From Miscanthus floridulus (lineage: Eukaryota > Streptophyta > Magnoliopsida > Poales > Poaceae): 64,000 bases of DNA. The stretch covers positions 17,423,641 through 17,487,640 of the forward strand of contig NC_089589.1 in assembly GCF_019320115.1 (NCBI RefSeq). The letters run 5' to 3'. Position 1 is the first letter of the stretch; each line of letters starts with the position of its first letter. Made by a program: the position numbers and the translations under genes. Under the pieces are notes generated by a model, which saw nothing but the letters and a program-made list of their open reading frames with translations, was not told where the DNA came from and ran no database searches. Below are positions 57,857-64,000 of the stretch, piece by piece.

Positions 57857-60800
57857 ATGATTGCCTCCGCCTCTGCGCTGGAATTTGAGAAGCTGGTGGA
57901 GGAGGATTTGGGGAGTGTCTCTGTGTCTGTTGGGGACCTGGCCGCTGTGGATTCCAGAGACATGGCGATAAAGTCATGGGATTTCGGCCCCTCCTCCATT
58001 ACTAAAGAGGTGTTCATGGAGATATTGAAGGAATCGTATTTTCCTTCTTCGAGGGTAAAGATCCCTCCGCCCGACCAGACCATTCCAGAGCCGAAGGAGG
58101 GATATGCGGTGGTGTTTCAGGACTTTTTCACATGCGGCCTCCACCTTCCTTACATCCCCTTCCTCCGCTGGGTGTTGGAGACGTTCAACGTCTAGGTTCA
58201 CCATCTGACCCCTACGGCCTTCCTTACGCTCAGCAAATTTTGCTGGGCATGTGTTTCTTATGGGGCTGAGCTAGATGTGGACACCCTCTACGCATACTAT
58301 GAGCTACAGAAGTAGTCGAAGAAGAAGAAGGAGGTGCGGGAGGGCAAGGAGGTGGAGGTGACCTACTAGTATGGTAGTTGTACCTTTATGTCAAAGAGGA
58401 ACCAAGGCGTAGACCACCTGGAGATTTCTTTTTGCCAGAAGGGCAAGTGGGACCGTGGCTGGCTTGAGCAGTGGTTCTACGTGAAGACCTATGGGGTCCG
58501 TGGCACTACCAAGGATGGTGTGGAGGTCGTGGAGTATCCATTGACTTCAAGAATGGAGGAGATGGCGCCGCATACGCGCGTGGATCCGCTGGAGGAGATG
58601 TCTCCGGTGAGGAAGGCTTGCGACCGGGCTTTTCCGGCAGTGTGCTGCTACTCCGGGGGCCATGACCTGGTGGAGGAGATTATGGCCTCCAACTATTGGC
58701 CCTTGGGCAGAGACAACCCAGCCTTTCAGATGGAAAAGGTGAAGGTTCCCGTTTTTGGGCCAGAGGTCGGGATTCCTTTCCCCTGCTTTGGCCGGTCTTT
58801 AGGGGAGGGGTGACGGAGGATAGCTTCGTTGCCGACATTGAGGAGGCCACCATTGGGTTGGTTGGCAAAATTTCCAAGCGTGTGTACACATCTTAGAGAG
58901 CCATGGCAGGCACCATGCTGTGGCTCAATCGAGTTTTTGAGGAGCTCGGGATCATCTACCGGGAGCGCGAGGTTCCCGCCGAGGTCCTGGCTTCGATTGA
59001 CAAGAAGAAGAAGGCCTTCGCAAAGAATGTTATGGCAGAGGCCGAGTCCAAGAAGAGGAAGGGCGTCGCTGTTGCTTAGGCGCCTGCGAAAAAGAAGAAG
59101 AAGACCGGTGCTCTGGTGATCGTGGCGGCCGCATCTTTGGTCGGTAGTGCTGATGTTGCCTCCGCCAGCAGTGAAGACGTTCAGAGCTCCTCCGACGTTG
59201 CCTCCGTCGGCAGTGAAGACGTTCAGAGCTCCTCTGTCCCATCAGTGGACGTGCGGGTCGCGAGCGGCGGGGATCGCGGCTCTCCTAGAGCTCCAGTGCA
59301 CCCTGTGCGCGGCCATGTGAGCGGTGCGGAGCGTCCGGGGGCCAGTGCTGCTCCGGCGTGCTCCTTGCACGGTGCTACGAGTGTCACCGAATAGCCGAAG
59401 GCTTGCGCCGCCGATCCTATGCCCGACATTTTTGGTGGGCTGTATTCAAGTTCTGAAGAGGGCGCGGAGGTTGTCTTGCAGCACGCTCCTTCATCTCCCA
59501 CCGTTGTTGCACCTTCCCCCATGCCAGCGGCCGACGTCGGGCAATCGGAGGCCATGCTTGCTGAGTAGGCCCCGGCGGCTCAGTCTTCTTCGAGCCCTTC
59601 GCCCACCAGGCCACTGGCTGAGGAGAGCCGGCCCTTTGGGCCTTCGTCGCGTGATATGTCGGAGACTTCTGCCTAGGGGGCTTGGCAGGCGGCCTAGCCT
59701 GGGCTTTTTATGAGTAAGTTTGTTTGGCGCACATTTTTGTGTTTACTGTCTTCGCCCGATTTATTTGTTTATGTATTCTACCAAGTGCTAATACCGTCTA
59801 CTTGTTGCTTTGTAGGTGATGTCATGGCTGGACTCCTCACCCCAGAGGAGCGAGCGGCCACTGCCAGCATCAGGTTTGGTCTAGGGCAGCCAGGGCCGAT
59901 GGCGTCGGGTCTGAGTGAGTATAGAGTGTTTTTATCTTACTCGTCTTTTGGCCTGTTGTTATTGTCTATTTCTGATCGGCCCTCTGACCTGAGTTGTCGT
60001 CGTTGTTGTTGTTTTTGCTATGCAGGCTCCTCCGACACTTCTATCTCAGGTTGGGAAGAGTGCTATCTTGGGGTTCTTGGAGACGTCGGAGGTGGTCTCT
60101 GACAGTTGGTGTATGTATTTTGAGATTTGCTTTTCTCACCTTATGGTTTTGTGTTTGTTTGTTCTTCTTTGAACAGATCGCTTCAAACAGTGTCTGAGAG
60201 ACATGGATTTCTTCCAACTTCTCTGTGTTCATCTAGAACACCAGAGCTTGGTGCATCTTCGGCGGTTTGCCTTTTTTGGTGTATGTTCGCCTTTAGACTT
60301 GTTTTTGTTTCTATTGCTAATCGCCTTGGTCTTCTTCTTTCTGATCATAGGGGTATCACACGGCCATTGTTATGGAAGAGCGCTGCACTTGTGAGGTCTC
60401 TGACCGAGATACTGTGATTGAAGCACTCAAGGCAGAGAACGAGCGCCTGGAAGGTGAAAAAGGGGGTTTGGCCAACTCCCTTGCAGCTCTCCGCCTTTCT
60501 CTGGCGGAGAAGGAACAAGAAAAGGAGGCTTTGAGGGCCGATCTCGCTAAGGCCTAGGATGTAGAAGCTTTGTCCGCCGAGCAGGCCCATAGGGCGAATG
60601 AGTTGGCCGAGGGTCTCCGGTGAGAGCTGGCCTCTGAGAAGGAATCCGCAGCTATGGTGGGGGAGCAGCTGTCTTTGACAACGAGGCATTTGGACTCGAT
60701 CAAGGGGGTCCTTGCTTCAACCATTGGCCATTACCGGGCCATCGTCGCCGAGTTTGGAGGCGAAACCTCCGCTCCTCTAGAGGAAGACAGTGTCTACGCC

Positions 60801-61389
60801 CTCGCCTCCTGGCTAAAGCGTCACCTTACAAAGCTCCCCGGTCTGATCAATGGTTGCACGGACTACGGGGCGCTAGCGGGAGTAGCGAATTATGCCAAGC
60901 TTTTGGTGCGCGGCGGGTGTACGCATACCGAAAGTATTCCGGAGGGAGCGCTGCTGGGTCTAGAGGAGCTTGGTGAGACTTCTCTTGGTTTGCGAAAAAC
61001 CATGAGAAATTTCATTGGGTACATTTGGGCTCCATTTGGGAGACCTGCTGCCCGGAAACTGGTGGAGGAAAAGAGGGCAAAGGTATTTCTAGTCTTTGTA
61101 GCCGCTATTTTTCTCTCCTTGCTTTTTTGCGAAGCTACAAAGGCTTTCATTACCTGTGCCACTGATATTTTAGCCTGTGCTATAGGATGCACAGAAGAGT
61201 CTTGTGGGTAGGCCACCGCCAGTTTTGCGCTCAATGACCGCGGGCAGTGCCTCCACCACCACTGGCGCTCCGGTGGGCGCTACGATCGGCGGTGGTGATG
61301 GTCAGAGGCCGCAGGCGCCGTCCCCGCCCATAGTTGATGCGGGCTCCATTCCAAGGACTTCTACTGTGGCTGAGGCGCCGGAGGTCTAG
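57857..61389 (+). pseudogene. Accessory antisense gene with gypsy-type Transposase_28 (PF04195) domain
   Basis: The likely start is ATG 57857 (MIASASALEFEKLVEEDLGS). The PF04195 block follows: YAVVFQDFFTCGLHLPYIPF, LRWVLETFNV, a TAG where Gln is expected, then VHHLTPTAFLTLSKFCWACV. After KKKKE and further stops come the Trp-rich KGKWDRGWLEQWFYVKTYGV (58440) and a Lys/Ala-rich, Ser-rich variable region (58980-59650). Several short exons with intron-like gaps follow (59817-60365). The end is a coiled coil (60400-60660: AENERLEGEKGGLANSLAAL) and a helical C-terminus (VYALASWLKRHLTKLPGLIN). The function of this family is unknown. The exon limits are approximate and at least six stops are present. 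Confidence 0.75.
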
Positions 61390-62729
61390 GCTCTTTGTAG
61401 GACTTAGTTGTTTTGACTTGTATATTGTAGTCCAGTTGGGCTCTTGTAAATAAAGTTTCTTTTATTCTGAATGATTTTGTGGAAAATTTTAACCTTGCGT
61501 AGGTTCTGAATCGGGAGCCTGCGCAAGATGTCGCGCCTTTGACTCTCTACAACGATGGTATTTATGTGAGCGGAGAGCTTTGGGAATATTGGTGTTTGGC
61601 CTTTCCCGCAGCGTTGCGCGTGACATGTTTGAGTCAGTTAAGTTTGACATAGACGACGAGCGCGCTGGGTTTACTCGCGCGCTTGCTTGGCGCGGACCTC
61701 CGCCACAATAGTTTGGATTTTATTGTAAGTTTGTGTCCTGTAAGAATGCTACTTGACGTTTTATGGAATACAAAACAAGTTCACTTTCTTGACTATTTGT
61801 GGGGGGGGGGCTTATGTCTATTGTGCTAGTTTACATATCTCATCTAGTCCCGAGCTTGCACACCGTGGGCCTTTGCTTGGGCGAACGTGCGTGATACAGA
61901 GGTGGTGGCCAGGACCTCCGCCCCATGTTCTCTCCTTCTTTGTGCTTGCTTGATGGCCGGGGTAGGAGTGCTGGCATTTTTTTGGCCGGTGGAGGCATAC
62001 TTGAAGTTCACCTGGCGAGGGTTGCTGAGTCGGTGTGGGATCCGATAGGAGGTTTGGTGCGGCTTGTGCATGAGGTGGAGACTTTTGGTATTTGTTTAGC
62101 TGGGTGTTTTGGCTGTCTGGTGGTATAGGCCTCCGACGCTGCACACCCGTGGGACATGTTTTGATTGTGGGGATGGCAGGTTAGGTCTCTGGCGTCGAGG
62201 TGATGTTTTGAGATTTCATACGATATCCCCCTTCTTCCGTAGACCTGCGCTATTCATCACCGTGCCATAGGTCCTTTCTCTTTTCCCACTATCTCCGCCC
62301 ATCTACTAGTGCCTCCGATTTTACGAGTTTTCGCACAATATCTTCAGCTAACTTAGATATCTAAAGAGACCCCTGCCTCCATGGCCATTGAAGTGGCTTG
62401 TGTTTGTGCTCTGCCTTCTTCCCCCCTTGTGCTCTATGCTGACTGGGGTTTTTAGGTTGGGGGGCCTATTTTAAAGTGGGGTAGTGGCTTTTTGGTGTTT
62501 AATTTTTGATACGTTGTTTGTTGGATCGTATCTTGGCTTTAATGGCCTGTATCTTGTTTGAATTGCTCGTCCTTTTAGAGATCTTTTGGAGTAAATAGGC
62601 CTAGTTGCTGAATGACAGGATTTGGTCAACCTTTTTCCTCCTTTTGTTGTTTTCGATGGCGAAGACCTTCTTCCTGGTTCTGGCGCCATATCAGTGTTGC
62701 CCCTGATGCTTGGGGTGGTTTTTTGTTAA
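61390..62729. other. Spacer between accessory gene and tandem repeat
   Basis: The accessory gene's 3' end contains gtaaataaagtttcttttat (61447), a plausible polyadenylation region. The rest is T/G-rich on the plus strand with a run of 10 G (61801-61810). No gene was recognised. Confidence 0.5.
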
Positions 62730-63110
62730 GGTCGGAGGCCTGTTTGGCCGTTGTTGTTTTTAACCTTGATGCCTGAATTTGGTGAGGTCTTCATCAAGGG
62801 TCGGAGGCTTGTTTGGCCAAAGTTGTTTTTCCCTTGATGCCTGAATATGGTTAGGTCTTCATCAAGGTTCGGAGGCCTGTTTTGCCAAGGTTGTTTTTTG
62901 CCTTGATGCCTGAATATGGTCAGGTCTTCGTCAAGGTTTGGATGTCTGTTTGGCCAAGGTTGTTTTTTGCCTTGATGCCTGAATATGGTCAGGTCTTCGT
63001 CAAGGTTCGGAGGCCTGTTTTACCAAGGTTGTTTTTTGCCTTGATGCCTGAACATGGTCAGGTCTTCGTCAAGGCTCGGAGGCCTATTTGGCCATATAGG
63101 TCATTTCAAA
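62730..63110. repeat. 69-bp tandem repeat, about five copies
   Basis: The phrase ccttgatgcctgaatatggt recurs at 62764, 62832, 62901, 62970 and 63039, with spacings of 68, 69, 69 and 69. Each unit continues caggtcttcgtcaagg, ttcggaggcctgttt and gccaaggttgtttttt. Because 69 is a multiple of three, one plus frame stays open across the copies (62882-63310); it is not a gene. Tat-lineage elements are known for such arrays near the 3' end, which can seed satellites. Confidence 0.95.
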
Positions 63111-63457
63111 TTGCCAAGGCCTATGGCCGGCACTTCGAAAGGACCTGTGATTATTTTTACCTACCGAATATTGCGGCGCCAGAGCTGGCCGCTTTCGGTT
63201 TCATACTTTTCGAGCGTTCTTCTGGGGAATTACCTCTTTATATTTTTAGAGGATTTTACATTGAGCCTGCCTCGTTAAAAACCTCACCTCCGCTTGGAGT
63301 TCCCCTGTGAGGAAAAGAGTATAGGCTCTTTTACATTTTTTGGGTTGAAGAAAAAAAACTGAAAGTTAAATGAACAGAGGGGCCTCCGCTTATTATTTGC
63401 AGAGGTTGCCCTTTGGTACATTGCCTAGATGTAGTATCTGCGGAGGCTGTCAATATT

Positions 63458-64000
63458 CTAGGTGTGGGTTGTCATGACACCTTCGCTGTCGGTCAAGTGG
63501 AAAGAACCTGGGTGGCCTGCTGCCGTTGCTGTGTATGGGCCTTCCCATTTCGGTTGTAGTTTGCCAACAAGTTGTGCGTTGGGTTTTCTTCTGAGTACGA
63601 GGTCTCCGTGTTTTATGTCTTTTCTTACCACCTGAGAGTCTCTCCACTTCTTGATTTGGGATTGATATTTTGCAATGTTTTCAACTGCTTCCAGTCTTGT
63701 GGCTTCTATTGTTTCTTTTGCATATTCTTCATCTTGCAACATTAGCTATCTCGTTGTGCGGAGGCTTTTGTGCTTGATTTCTTCTGGCATCATGGCCTCT
63801 TCTCCATAAAGCAGTTTGAATGGTGTGAATCCTGTTGTTCTTGAGATAGATGTATTATGTGACCAAATCACTCTGGATAATTCATCTACCCATTTTCCTT
63901 TGCATAGGCCCAACAATGTTTTTTATATTGCTAAAAACACTATTCTGTTTGCACTTTCCACAGCACCATTGGACTCTGGGTGGTATACTAAGGCGAAGGC
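63458..64000 (-). pseudogene. Ty3/gypsy integrase, C-terminal part (runs off the window)
   Basis: The minus strand from 64000 reads LVYHPESNGAVESANRIVFL, the end of the integrase core with the catalytic Glu in NGAVESAN. Then come WSHNTSISRTTGFTPFKLLY and, after a TAG at about 63742, the C-terminal module LVLRRKPNAQLVGKLQPKWE-GPY ending near 63458. Two in-frame TAG codons interrupt it. No chromodomain follows, consistent with a non-chromovirus (Tat) lineage. The rest of pol lies beyond 64000. Confidence 0.88.

Larger units (their letters stand above)
56553..64000 (-). mobile_element. Tat-like Ty3/gypsy element, partial at the window edge, with antisense accessory ORF
   Basis: On the minus strand, from the right edge leftward, come integrase C-terminus (64000-63458), a 69-bp tandem repeat (63110-62730), an oppositely oriented accessory gene (61389-57857), a polypurine tract and the 3' LTR (57298-56553). 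This order, with an antisense extra ORF and tandem repeats between pol and the 3' LTR, is established for the Tat lineage (Ogre, Retand, Grande, RIRE2). It lies in exon 3 of the PMD gene. CCACC at 56548-56552 would be the TSD, but its partner lies outside the window. Confidence 0.8.

Noticed and set aside
62882..63310. Open plus frame of 142 codons with internal repeats
   Set aside because: Open only because the 69-bp tandem unit is a multiple of three; no start context or domain.

Overview
This window is nuclear DNA of a grass (Poaceae; a panicoid such as Saccharum, Miscanthus or Sorghum would fit, but I cannot fix the species). It is almost wholly nested transposable elements: no bacterial-style operon, no intact host gene, AT-rich backbones broken by GC-rich LTR promoter blocks, and plant-type introns. 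Calls rest on terminal motifs, target-site duplications (TSDs) and protein motifs read by eye. Family names are therefore inferences; boundaries backed by TSDs are strong.

Layout. 1-8952: remains of a minus-strand LTR retrotransposon with an unrecognised internal ORF and a tRNA-Met-type primer-binding site, split by a long solo-LTR-like insertion (1969-7485). That insertion itself carries a 581-bp hAT element (8-bp TSD) and a 473-bp fold-back element. 8953-11603: repeat-derived, GC-rich and coding-like debris. 11620-27048: one near full-length minus-strand L1-type LINE (about 7.1 kb once insertions are removed; 16-bp TSD), split by a solo LTR (13034-15878, TSD TAAAT) and a complete 5.47-kb Copia element (20448-25918, TSD CCTTC). 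27268-27716 plus 39404-39472: one broken host gene, with the LINE just upstream of its promoter and an 11.7-kb CACTA element (27717-39402, TSD GGG) inside its last codons.

The CACTA element carries, all on the minus strand, a decayed TNP2/DUF4218/DUF4216 transposase, a second unrecognised gene, a small ORF with an RNase H1-type hybrid-binding (viroplasmin-like) domain and a C-terminal hydrophobic tail, and an Ulp1-like C48 peptidase remnant. It also holds five tandem 253-bp units, each joining a tRNA-like pol III A/B-box module to CACTA subterminal motifs, plus two tRNA-like modules in inverse orientation about 3 kb away.

40990-41913 is a PIF/Harbinger-like element (TSD TTA). 42399-52564 is a complete but gag-only Copia element of SIRE/Maximus type (2.4-kb LTRs, TSD CCCTT, four CCHC knuckles, no pol). 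53335-64000 holds two apparently nested Ty3/gypsy elements of Tat-like layout, each on the minus strand with an antisense, intron-containing accessory ORF next to its 3' LTR. One accessory ORF has a plant mobile domain (54751-56552). The other, inserted into it, has a gypsy-type Transposase_28 (PF04195) domain (57857-61389), followed by a 69-bp tandem repeat and the C-terminal end of integrase at the window edge.

The elements do not work together as a pathway. The order of insertion can be read from the nesting. Many in-frame stops look like C-to-T (or G-to-A) changes, as expected of methylated, silenced repeats.
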